Positions 35,087 through 46,504 of a stretch of 64,000 bases of DNA are shown one piece after another. Below the pieces are notes generated by a model. The model was given only the letters and a program-made list of their open reading frames with translations. It was not told the DNA's origin and ran no database searches. Every line of letters begins with the position of its first letter. The first letter of the stretch is position 1. A program made the position numbers and the translations under genes. This DNA comes from Avena insularis (taxonomy: Eukaryota > Streptophyta > Magnoliopsida > Poales > Poaceae), in contig CM042688.1 in assembly GCA_023614405.1 (NCBI GenBank), positions 381,349,331 through 381,413,330 of the forward strand, written 5' to 3'.

Positions 35087-37820
35087 AATTCCTTGTCTAT
35101 CTCGTTGCATCCAATTTGTTATCTTTATCCGCTTTGGTTATCGTAATCGCTGGTACATTCCATCGACAAAAGCTTGGAAAACCCCATGGATTCATCTCAA
35201 TTCTTTGTGAACCTAAGGGCCATCTTCAAGGTGTCCTTCCTTCAGTTAACTCCACATTCGTGTAAGACCGTTCCTAACCTCTATCTCGATAAGTGATTTT
35301 ATGATTCATTGGTATTTTAATGCCGAAAATGCGAAAAATTTATTTGATATATTCAGAGCCTAATAATTCTTTCCAACAGGTGTTAAACATTATCTATCTC
35401 CCTTTATCGCGATGTTCATGCTAACTCATTCTTTTGTCACCGGTGCTTAATCCTCGAGTTTCATTTCATCTCAAATTCTCTTTGGCTAATTATAACATGT
35501 GTCGTGACATTTTACGTCGTAATTGTAATTTGGTTTCGGCATAGCTATATTCCATCATGATAAGTGTCGCATTGAATATGGAAATCATGCATCAACTTTA
35601 TCCCTCCGTATGGTGACGGTTATTTCATGATTTGAGTACACCGTGATCATATCTATGCATATTCAAGCATCTTTGGCAATCCTCTGAGTTTTCAAAGCAC
35701 TACTACGGCCTATCATCTGGCCCATCCCGCCGCATACTTTTTCAACTCCATATCTCAAAATTCTTTGAGACGAGGGAATTGCATCTTTTCGTCGATAGCT
35801 TGCTTAAGGTATGAGCTATCATCGGTTCTTATCCAAGATCTCTTTATCTTTCTACCCGGGCGCATCCAATCGACAATGTGAACCAGGGTGGCATTTCATG
35901 TTCTCTTCTCAAGGACCGAGCAATCTATCTTCCAGCAGCATCTCGCTTCAACACGAACTCCGTTTCCAATATTGGATCTTTCTAAGAGCTGAGCCTGTAT
36001 GTTCGGCATTTGTCTGCTTTCATTTCAACTTGGTATTCGGGAATATCTTGTTAATCCATGGTGGTATATGTTGATAATATTCTGCTTCATTCCATATCAA
36101 TGGAAGGACATGAAGATCATTCTGTCTCTTTCTCTGCTTCGTGAACACCGCCTCAGGTGCAAAGTTCTCAGTTGAATTTCGACTCTTTGAAGTCACCTAT
36201 CTCGACTCACGCCCTTCCGCTTAAATACATCGGCTTCAATTCGAATTAGTGTCCATTGTTAATTCTATCCTCCATCTTCAATCAAACCCGAGTTTTTGTC
36301 GCGTTATCATCGTCGCTCCGCCAAGATTTCCTCAAGTCTCGCTTAAATCTTTCTCAAACATTTCAAGAAAAATATGAGTTCTTTTCACCTCATTTCGCTA
36401 AGTGCGATCTTTTGAAACCCTCTCGCCCCATCGCCTATGCTCAATCCACCCAGAAATAAGGAAGACCTTTCTAGATCCGTATTCCTTCCATCCGTTGGTG
36501 CCATTCTTCCGTATTTGATCTGCAATTCTTCTCCTCGTAATCTTCCTTCATATATCTTTCCAAGGGTTGGGTAATTTCCAACATGACGACAACATCATCA
36601 TCTTTTATCTATCTATGAACCCATAAATCATTGCATTTTGTCTCTTCGTTTTTCTAACCGAGTCCCATGCGCTGCTTTTGTCAATACCTCCAAATTGCTT
36701 CTAGAGTCGGGCTCCATGGTTTTCTTATTCATGTGCGGAGTAATGCTTTCATATGGATGGAGTAGCTACCATACCATCACTTTATCATTCGCCATTTTAC
36801 ATTGAATTGGTAAATTCACGTGATCTCACTCATTCCGCTGGAAGTTAGAAGTGGCCTCTTTATCCCTCGATACTTTTACTTCCGGCCCTTGTTTTTCCCG
36901 GGAGGGCTCTCTCAAGAAAGTAATCAATAATATCTTGTTGGTGGTCCTGCTCATTCTAGATGGAGCAAAATCTTCAATCATCCTGTGGAAAAAACACAAA
37001 CTTTTCTACCCTCGCCTTTCTCTACCTACGCTGGACATCCCCAAACAAGAGAGAAAGGAAACCATCTCTCTTTTGTTTCATCACCCTTTGTCAGGGTAAA
37101 CCACCATGGTTGATGCATCAGTCAAGAATTCATTATGCTAGGCCCTGGCCAAAGAAAAGCACAAGATATTCATTAATAAACCTGCATCCTCCATATTCTT
37201 TGCTTCTAGATTCCACCATGATCCGCTTCACATCCGCCCTCCGAAGCAGGCATCCGCGACCTCAATTATGCGGATCCTTTGGTTCTACTGCGCAAGAAGA
37301 ATCTAATCCCATTTATGGCTAACTAAATCTTCTGATATTCATGACCCCATTGTTCAAGGCATTGTTTCCGTATTTCATTTCTCAAACTGAGAGGATACAA
37401 TGCTATTGTCATAGTGGTTCAAAACCTCTCCAATCTAGCTCTTTCTTCCTACAGACGAAGATTCATCCTCTAGTATCGCGAATCTTTAATCTTAATGGTG
37501 TGCCTTCCACATCCATGATACATCATCTTGTCATTTCTTTCACAAGTGATTCTATTCTTTATCATGCTCTTGAAAAAAATCAAAGCTATGTCCATCCCAT
37601 CCTTCTTTGTCTCCACAATCCTTCCAGCTCTTTCCTCGACTGCTGTTTCAAGCAAAATGCAAGCTCCTTAACAAGTCTAGCAAGTTTGCAAGGTGTAGTG
37701 GTTTAATTCATTCCGTTGCTCATCAACTTGGGGAACGTGAGGGTCACTTTCGCTCGGACCTACTTCTTCTGTGTTGTTCTTTTTCCTAGGGAACTTTGTG
37801 GCTTAGATTCTTGTTTATAT

Positions 37821-37830
37821 AGTGGGGAGT
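37821..37830 (+). other. Polypurine tract of the LARD-like element
   Basis: AGTGGGGAGT lies directly before the right LTR start TGTAGCATCC. Confidence 0.8.
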
Positions 37831-40800
37831 TGTAGCATCCCAATTGCTCCAACAATCTGCAATGCTACTAGCCTAGTCTATAATGGCTACTTCAAATATG
37901 ATTGTTGCATCATCATTATATCATGCCTATGTCATGCCACCTTGCATTCTGAAAGCATCATATAAAACCCTTTCATTTGGTTCTTCTCTCATATGCATTG
38001 TAAATTGTATTTCCTTGATATCAGATTGTCTGGATATATTGTTTCATGCCCAAGTTGAGTTGGGGCACATCTTTTTATTTAACTCCACCCACCTTTCTTG
38101 TCATCATCCCATAATTCCACCATCCAACTAAATATGAGCTTTTGTAACTTTATTTGAGTTTACTCTAGTCATGGGTTGGATGGATCCACCTTTTCTCCAC
38201 ATGCTCCCATATATGCAATTATGTTGTTTTCACATTGTTGGTTTATGAGAGCCACATGGCCACCTTTGCATGCCTTGTGAGTGAAACCTTTTCCTAGCTT
38301 CCATATGGGTTGTTATGGATTATTATCATGTTGGATATTTTGGGACTATTAAACATCTAGTGGAATATACACACTAGCAAGTCCCAATTATAATCAATGT
38401 GATCATCTCCATCTACTCCATCTGGAGCTTTCCTTTAAATCCTTTTGCTTGGCTTTATTCCACTTTTGGGAATGCATAGAATAATGCCATGTTAATATCA
38501 TTGTTTTCACAAAAATAAACATGGCATTAATTATTTTGCATGGGCCATGCAGTGCCACCACCTTTTTCTTTTTCCCTTGGTTTTCTTGTAATTGTTGAAG
38601 TGGATCTTTGTCCTTTGGGAATCAAGTCAAGTGGGGCTTTCTTAAGCTCTATTCTTTTGCCTTGCTAAAACCCTCCTTCTCTTGATCATGCACTTGAGCA
38701 TGCTTCAACAAAATTACCTCTCCATCCCTTATCACCTTTTGGCTTGATCTTGTTTTTGACCATGTTAACAATCTCTTAACACTTGGTTCTTTCCCTCTCC
38801 CTACCCCTCTATCACCATCCACCCTACCTAGCTAAACCGAGACCACCCCTACCCTAACCCTAGACCAAACCCCATGCCATCTACCCCTCCCCACTCGGTT
38901 CCTCTCTCTCTCTCTTGGCTTCCCCCTCTCCCTACCAGTGTGCTCCACCACGTCACCCCTCATCTGCCCCACATCTTTCTTTGGCTTCAAGACAAGGAGA
39001 AAAGGAGGGAGAGAAACACCTACCCGATCAACCTCCTCCCTCACCTTTTTGCAAAAACCACCACCATCCCATGTGCCTCTCTCCTCTCTCCCTTATCTCC
39101 CCAACCACCCCAGCTCACCATACCATCTCAGAACGGATCTGGGAGGCGCCCAGGTCCTCCTCTACCTCCCCTCTTCCTCCCCAAGCTTGCAAGCTTGCAA
39201 GCATGCCCCTAAACCCTATCCATGGCCACATCTCCCTCTCGATGCTCGAGCGCCCAAGGTGCCCTCGAGTACTGGCGTGCCCCTCTGCTTCTTCTACATC
39301 GCCTAACTCCGCTGGAAGCCACAGGAAACCGCCGGAGAAGCCCCGCCGCCGCCGTGCCCGTGAGCACCAGGACGACTCCGGCCCCGCTACCTCCTCGCCG
39401 ATCTACGCCTCCCCGAGCCGCTGGCGCACTGGGTCGAGGTGAGCCCCACCGACCTCCTGGACATCACCTTCCTCCCATCTCACCTTGCATCGCCGCCGCC
39501 GGCCGAACACCCGCTTATGCCACAAGGCCAGAGTCACCGACAGACGCGTCTGGTCAGCCTTGCGCCTCGGTTTCCCTAGGTATTCCGCGCTGTAGCCCTC
39601 TCCGATGATGCTCTCAATGAAAGTTGTAGACCGGACTTTCCTCCATCTTTGTTTTGGCAGCTTTCTATTTCTCGCTAGATGCGCGCCATCGTGCCGGAAG
39701 TCATCCAGATCCGCCGCCGTGCCAGATTCGTCCCGGATGCGAGCAATGCGTTTTCGCTTAGCCCTCGGCCTTTTTCTCCCGCCTCAACCTTCCCCAGAGC
39801 TCACCACCGTCCTCGGAGTTTTATTTGCAAGAAAACCCCTAAGAGCGTGGCCATCACGGACATACCACGCCTGATCGCCCACGTGTCAAGACGTTGCTCT
39901 CACAGGCGTGGCCCCAGCCACTGACCCCCTGTCATTCTCTCGAGGCTAGCTTAGCCAAGGTGAGAAAATCCTTTTCACAGATGTTGCCAGTCAACAGCTG
40001 GCCCACCCGTCTGGCTGGGTCTGTCTCTGCCTGAGTAAGAAAAAGTATTTTCAGATTTCGTTTTAACTCAAACTTTTCAAATTAATTCAAATTCAAATTT
40101 AATCTGTTTTAAATAACTTTTAAAATATAAATCCAAATAATACAAATAATATATGTTTTGAATCAGAAAATGTGAGGAATTCAAATCTTCCATTAAAAAT
40201 ATATTTGAGCACTTTATATTTCGAGTTGATTAAAATTACAAAATGCCCTTTTCCTTAATTAATTAATAACTTTTGTTTTATAACTCCAAATTTAACAAAT
40301 AATATGTCTAAAATGATTAGCTCGACGAGACCTTTCTGTTTATGCATTCCATATCTGTTTTGCAGCATGCATCATATAAATATAAAGTGTACAGCAACTT
40401 ATTATGAGTATAAAATGTGGTTAAAACTCAATAAAATGATTTAATCTTGTATTCCACACCTCACCCATGCCATGCTACTTTATTGCCATGCAAATTGTGC
40501 ATCATTCATCATGGCATGATTGTTTGTTTGTCGATTTTATTCATATGCTTGTGCACTTTATTTATGTTGGCCCTTGTTTGTTTGGTTCTTCTTCTAATAG
40601 ACGCCGAAAGGTGGATATATCAAGAAACCTGTGAGCACTACCTGCATCCTTCCCTCGCTTCAATCGAGCTGCCAGTGCAAGCACTACCACATGCTTGCAT
40701 ACATATAGTACCTATTGCCTCTATCTTATTCTTGCATCATTGAGTCGCGATTGCATTAAATTGAATCCCAAGTATTGCATAGCCTTTACTTTTAAACCCC

Positions 40801-42251
40801 AATCAAGCTTGTTCCTCCATCCCATGAGCCATTACTACAGGAGTTGTTTGAGCCATGCGAGTCGGAGAACAGCATGTTTAGGGTATGTGAGTGTCTGATG
40901 GATAACGAGGTACCTAAACAACTTATCCTGAGTAGTAATGGGATATCTAATGTAAGTGGCGCCGTTGAGCATTATCTGCTATTTGGTTTTTCATGCTAAC
41001 TTGTGTCCTAGGACCCCGAGTACTTGATTCCTGTTCCTTGAATATTCGCTTATCCACATCCGGGAGGCTTATGAACCCCCGAGAGCTTGATTCATTCTTA
41101 TTTCTTGGGGCCACAAACTAGTTTGGTTTTATTTACTATCCTACTTATGCCATGCTTTATCGCTTTATTTAAGATTGTGCGAGGTAATGCACCTGCATCG
41201 CTTTAGGAAGCGAGTGTTTTCGCTGTATCGACAAGCCCACCACATTTTCGGTTCCCACAATACCATTGACGCAAAACCTTGAGTCCGTCGAGTCCGCCAA
41301 CTTCGTCATGGTAGCTTAATGGGGTGGCCTCAAATATTTCAATCGTGATCGCTTTGTCGTGATCGCCTCGCTTGGGTTTTGATTTGGTTTTTCCGAGGTT
41401 GATCGAGTGTGTGTTGCTATTTGTGCACCCTCAGGTAAAACTTTCAAAGCCGTGTCCGTGGTTATGGACGACTTGGAGCACAGTCGATCATAGACAAGTA
41501 TAACTAAAGTACCGCTTTTAATTTGACTAAGTACCGACTAGTAAATAGTGCAACACTCATGGAATGGATAATAAACCGCCAACGGATGGGGGTTGTTCGT
41601 CCGCTTCCTCGCGGTAAGCGAGGAGGAGGATGGATCTGTAATATTACCGTTATAACTGTTGTTATTAATTCACGGACATCCGCCTATCTCTGGTTAGGCG
41701 GATGGTTAGCAGTATCTATAGAATTGTTAGGGTTTATCTTTTGTTGCGCCACCCTGTGTTGTGTCCCTTTAGAGGCATAAAGACTTGCCGAAAATTCTAG
41801 GGTCTCACACGATAAATTATTGATTGTGTAAACTCGCAAGATGGATACCGGGTGGAGGAGACGGACGATGTGGGCAACGATCATTCGGTGTAGAGATTCC
41901 GGGAACAGGGATCCGTGAGATCTGTGGGTGTGGTGTGTTTATTTATGGGGCATCTTATGCCGATTTGCTTCTTATCCGCATTTCGGATCTTGTTTTCTCG
42001 CTCGCTGATACTCGATGTTTGATGTATGAGGAGATATCCTAAACTATTATATCTATCTAGGATATTTGGATCTTGCCATATATGCTGTAATATTTCTATT
42101 TTTTTAGATGGAATGGCTCGAGAACCATTGTATGGTGGCTTGCATACATACTCATTTGTGTATGTAGTTGATCCTTCGCCGATTACGCCGCTGTTCTTGT
42201 CCCGATGTTTGAAATGGTTAGACGGCCAAAGGTTCACTGTGAGTGGCATTT
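37831..42251 (+). repeat. 3' LTR of the LARD-like element, truncated at its 3' end
   Basis: Aligns to 30465-34732. It keeps a GC-rich block at about 39229-39440 that the left LTR lacks. It ends at 42251, short of the terminal CAATTGCATT...GTTACA part seen at 34742-34819. Sequence beyond 42251 is unrelated to the left LTR. Confidence 0.8.
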
Positions 42252-42640
42252 ATGTAAAAGAACCATACAAACTTCCTTGAAGCCACATGTAGATATTATA
42301 GGTTTTGCATAAGAGGTATGTTGAGTATGTCATGTACTCATGGCAATGCTTTTGTTGATACCAGTACTATGGAGAAGGAGATGACTATGATTATTCGATG
42401 GCTGATGAGTGAGGCCTCGTGGACTACACCATTTTGCTGTGGATGAGATGGAGTAGCTACTAATAAATTTCACTAGACATTTCACTATGTTGTTATTCAA
42501 ACTTTGTAATAAATTATTTTTGTATGTCCGCAATGATATACATTTTGTTATGTAAATCAACATTGATCTTGGGATTAACGAATAAACAAAGGGGGTATAG
42601 AAGTTATGTTCGTCCTCACATAAAGGGTTTGGCAGCAGCC
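42252..42640. other. Unassigned junction sequence, LTR-like in style
   Basis: AT-rich, non-coding, with ATGTTGAGTATGTCATGTACTC and a tail TTATGTAAATCAACATTG that look like parts of other grass LTRs. It may be a fragment of another element that replaced the end of the truncated LTR. I cannot match it to anything in the window. Confidence 0.3.
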
Positions 42641-43039
42641 TAGAGGGCGCTGCCATATGGTCACCATTATATGCCGTTCGTGGCATGACCCGGGACTAGC
42701 GGGCCTTTCAAAATTATTTTGAACTTTATAGTATAATTAGGTTCCGCTATTGCATATTAAATGTTAATAATAGGAAAATAAAAGAATATAATTAATAAAA
42801 TATATAAGATATCAAATTCTATAAAAGAAATATCTATCTAATAAAATATAATTTATTTTTGCGAGACTTCAATTTTTAATATTTGTACTATTCCTAAATT
42901 CCAATAAAAGGGTTTTTAAATGGTAAATAATTTTAAATAAAGAATACAATGTCTGGCCTCCAAGACATTGATCGCCATGTTGAGACATCGCAGATTCAAT
43001 GTTCATGATCTATCACCATGATTTTTTTGAAAAAAGGAA

Positions 43040-45915
43040 AAACTTGCCAAGAAGTGGGTCCCGCTTTGAATTACGTGTACATGGATCTAATGCTCATAAT
43101 TAAAAAAATTAGACTCACAATATGATAAGTCAGAGACCCAATACAAGTTTTTACCCAGAGACTCATCTCCCTATCTTTCATGCCCTCGACGGTTCTAATT
43201 CATAGTTTAAAAACTAGAACATTTTGGAAACAGTGCATAAATTCAAAAACGGTCCCGAATAATGTAAATCACAGAGGTTATATTATGTGAAATAGTTACA
43301 AAGAAAATACCAAAACGGTATATTGATCAGATCTCAAAAATTCCTTCAAATGAGTTATCATGTTAGAGGTTTCATGGCTTTGAGACCAAATGACAATGTT
43401 ATGGCCAGAATTATGGCATAGTTTTAGGATAGTGTGTCCATATTTGTAACGATGTATCTGGGATGATGAATCAATGATGTAGGAGGAAGTTTTTTCTTCG
43501 GCGCGACTCTAAAAGCCATTTTCCATTTTACTAGTGCCAAAAACCACGATTTTTGAAAAGCAACCAAAGGCTTAATTCAAAATGCTACCACCCATTTTTC
43601 TCAAAATACTAGGATCAACTTCTTACATGGAGAATGTCCCAATCAAGTATTCAAACCTTTCCATTCACCCCGTGAAAAGACAAATGTCTACCAAATAGCT
43701 AGGAAGTGAGTCTATTTCAACTACAGGTATTTTGACCTAATGCCTGAGGATTTTGGAAAATCATTTTTGTGGTTCAATAACATGATGTTTCTTCAGATCC
43801 AATGTAAGTTTTACATGGCTTATCCCCTATCTTCTGTTCTGGCTTGAACATTGTTTAAAATCTAGAACATTTAGAAACGCTAAGAAATTCAAAAATGGTC
43901 CGAACACGTAAATCCCTTTATGGAAGTCATATTATGAAATAGTTGCAAGAAAAATACCAAATCATATATTGATTGCAGTCGAAAAAGTTCTTCTCAAAAT
44001 GAGCTATCATAATTCGAGGTTTCATGGCTTTCGCATCAAATGACCAATGTTATGGCCAAAATAACATTATAGTATGTTTCATATTGTGCACGACAGTGTA
44101 TCTTGGGATGATGAACACGTCATAGAGAAATTTTTCTTTCGTGCAACGGAAAGTTTTCATTTTCCATTTTCCACGAAGTTCCAAAATGGGGCATTTTAAA
44201 GTAACCACCAAAGGCATAATTCAGTACCTTCCTACCATCCCGCTTTTTCAAAATACCGTAATCACCATATGGACAATACGTCTCAACCGGTATTCAAACC
44301 TTCCTTGCCCAAAGAAAAAGGCAAATGCTTGCCAAATTGCTAGAAGTGTCCCGTTTGACCATGTGATGATCTAATGCTCATGATTTTTTGGAAAATCATT
44401 TTTAGACTCACAATATGATGCGTTTCTTTAGAGATCCAATGCAAGTTTTAGCTAGGCTGTTAATCCCTATCTTCATGCCCGCTTGGTTTCAAATCTTTAG
44501 ATAGTTTGAAAGGTGAACATTTGAAACGTAATATGCTAGAAATTCAAAAAACGGTCCGGACAATGTAAATCCTTCATGTAGATCATATTATGTGAAATAA
44601 GTTATGCGAGGAAAATACCAACCTTGGTATATTGAATGCATCTCGAAAAGTCCTTCTCAAATGAGCTTACTCATGTTTGAGGTTTCATGACTTCTAATTC
44701 GCATTAAATGACCGAAGTTATTATGTATTTAGAATCACGGTATAGTTTATGATACTATGCCCATATTATGCACTTAAGGTGCGCATCTTGGGATGGCAAA
44801 CACAGCTTCCTGAGGAAGTTTTCTTCGTCGCTGGATCTAAAAACCATTTTTCATTTTGGCAAAAGCAAATGGCAAATCCATGCGCTTTTGTGAAGTTAAA
44901 CCACAAAAGCACATAATTCAAAAATTCTACCACCCAATTTTACAAAATACATTTAGACCACCTTACATGGATAGAATGTCCCAACCGTAGTATCTCAAAT
45001 CCTTTCCATCCATCCCAAAGTGAAAAAGATACAAATGTCTGCCCGAATCGCTTGGAAGTGGGTCCGGCTTGAACTAAGGTGTACATGATTGCAATGTCGC
45101 CTATGATTTTTGAAAAAAATCATTTTTAGACTCTCACAACATAATACTTTCCCGTAGATCCAATGCAAGTTTTGAGCGAGGCCCATCCCTATCTTTCATG
45201 CCCGCCTTGCTCAATTCATAGTCAATGAAACGCCAGAACTAACTTTGGAAACATGCATAAGAAATTCAAACGTATCCAAGCAATGTAAATCCTTCGTGAT
45301 GGTGTCACATTATGTGAAATAGTTGTACAAAATACCAACTCAGAGATGGGTCATATTGATTGTATTCAAAATCTTCAAATGAGTTATCATGTTCAAGTTT
45401 CATGGTTTTCGAATTAAACAAATTCCTTCAAATGAGCTATCATGTTCAAGTTTCATGGCTTTTAACGAATTGAATAAAATGACCAATGTTATGACCAGAA
45501 TCACTAGATAGTTTGTGATAGTATGTCCATATTGTCCATGCATGTGTATCTTTGGGATGGCTAAAATGTTAAGCTTGAGGAAGTTTTTCCTTTTGTCGTA
45601 TGAAAAAGCCATTTTCTATTTTATGAGTGCCAAAACAGGTACTTTTGTAAAGCAACCACTTAAAGGCATAATTCAAAATGTTACTCACCCCATTTAAAAA
45701 ATACTTTACCACCTTACCATATAGACAATGTCCCAACCGGGGAATCTCAAACCTTTCCATCCATCCTGGGTGAAAAGTGACAAATGTCTCGTCAATCAGA
45801 GGAAGTGGGTCCCGGTTTGAACTACGTGACATGATCAATGCCTCATTATTTTTGAAAAAACATTTTGACTCACAATATGATGTTTTTTCAGAGGTCCAAT
45901 GTAAAAATATACTAA
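43040..45915. repeat. Tandem array of about 0.65-0.75 kb units inside the CACTA element
   Basis: The landmark GAAGTGGGTCCCGCTTTGAA and variants occurs at 43051, 43703, 44343, 45055 and 45802, giving periods of about 652, 640, 712 and 747 bp. A second landmark (ATGAGTTATCATGTT, GGTTTCATGGCTTT) recurs at about 43352, 44001, 44661 and 45377. The fourth unit has an extra internal duplication of about 52 bp at 45370-45475. The last copy is partial. Units are clearly related but diverged by many indels. No coding frame is conserved between units. Confidence 0.8.
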
Positions 45916-46504
45916 ACTTGTATATATTTTGCATCTCAAAAACCACCAAAGTGCATAATCTAAAATACATATAGTCACTTGTTTCCTAAAATGCCATGCT
46001 TATGATCATAGGCCGTCGTCAGAATTCACATGGAGTATCTTCATCATTTAACATGATGCTTGGGTCATTGTTCACTATGAACAAAGGGAATTTCATCAAA
46101 CTTATTATAATCTTCTCCCGCCATGTCCTCGCTCATTCTCCACCCCACTACGTTGTTTCTTCTCCTTGAAAGAACCATGTGACACTTTGGCTCATCGATG
46201 ATGTATCTATTTTTTTATTTTTTTTATTTTTTCAGTTTGGTAGATTATGTCCTCAAGTACATAGAAAACCCGAGCCACATCATAGGTTAGACCTAATGGT
46301 TTGTCTCAGGTACCCAAGATTATTGAGATCCATTGTTGTCATTTCAAGACTTTCGTGGGTCTACTTGAATTCACGCCCCTGTCACCGCCAGCTTCTTGAA
46401 TCCATTTGCACTTAAAACAAACAAAGGGGGACCTTAAATAAGGCTAAGTAACCATAATATGTGTCGCTTTTTCCCATTTTTTGTTGCATCAATGCGATAC
46501 ACCA
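45916..46504. other. CACTA 3' region between the array and the transposase; no gene seen
   Basis: Contains a T-rich run around 46207-46235 and short frames only. A second ORF, such as a TnpA- or Ulp1-like protein, would be expected in some CACTA elements, but I recognise none here. Confidence 0.3.

Larger units (their letters stand above)
34820..37830 (+). other. Non-coding internal domain of the LARD-like element
   Basis: Contains the PBS at its left end and the PPT at its right end. Open frames (up to about 120 codons, such as 36960-37322 and 37341-37706) have no recognisable domain and overlap in different frames. A (GT)11 microsatellite lies at 35065-35086. I see no zinc knuckle, protease, RT or integrase motif on either strand. 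Confidence 0.65.
30465..42251 (+). mobile_element. Large retrotransposon derivative with 4.4-kb LTRs and no coding domain (LARD-like)
   Basis: Both LTRs begin TGTAGCATCCCAATTG (30465 and 37831). A PBS follows the left LTR (34822-34833) and a PPT precedes the right one (37821-37830), so the element is on the plus strand. The internal domain is about 3.0 kb and shows no gag or pol motif. The right LTR matches the left up to ...GAGTGGCATTT at 42251 and then stops, lacking the last 88 bp or so. No target duplication can therefore be shown; the left flank is ACTAA (30460-30464). The copies differ by many short indels, so the element is old or the assembly is imperfect here. Confidence 0.85.

Noticed and set aside
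42466..42480. CACTAGACATTTCACTATG as the CACTA terminal repeat
   Set aside because: No matching inverted end at the right side and no 3-bp target duplication, so I did not use it to set the boundary.
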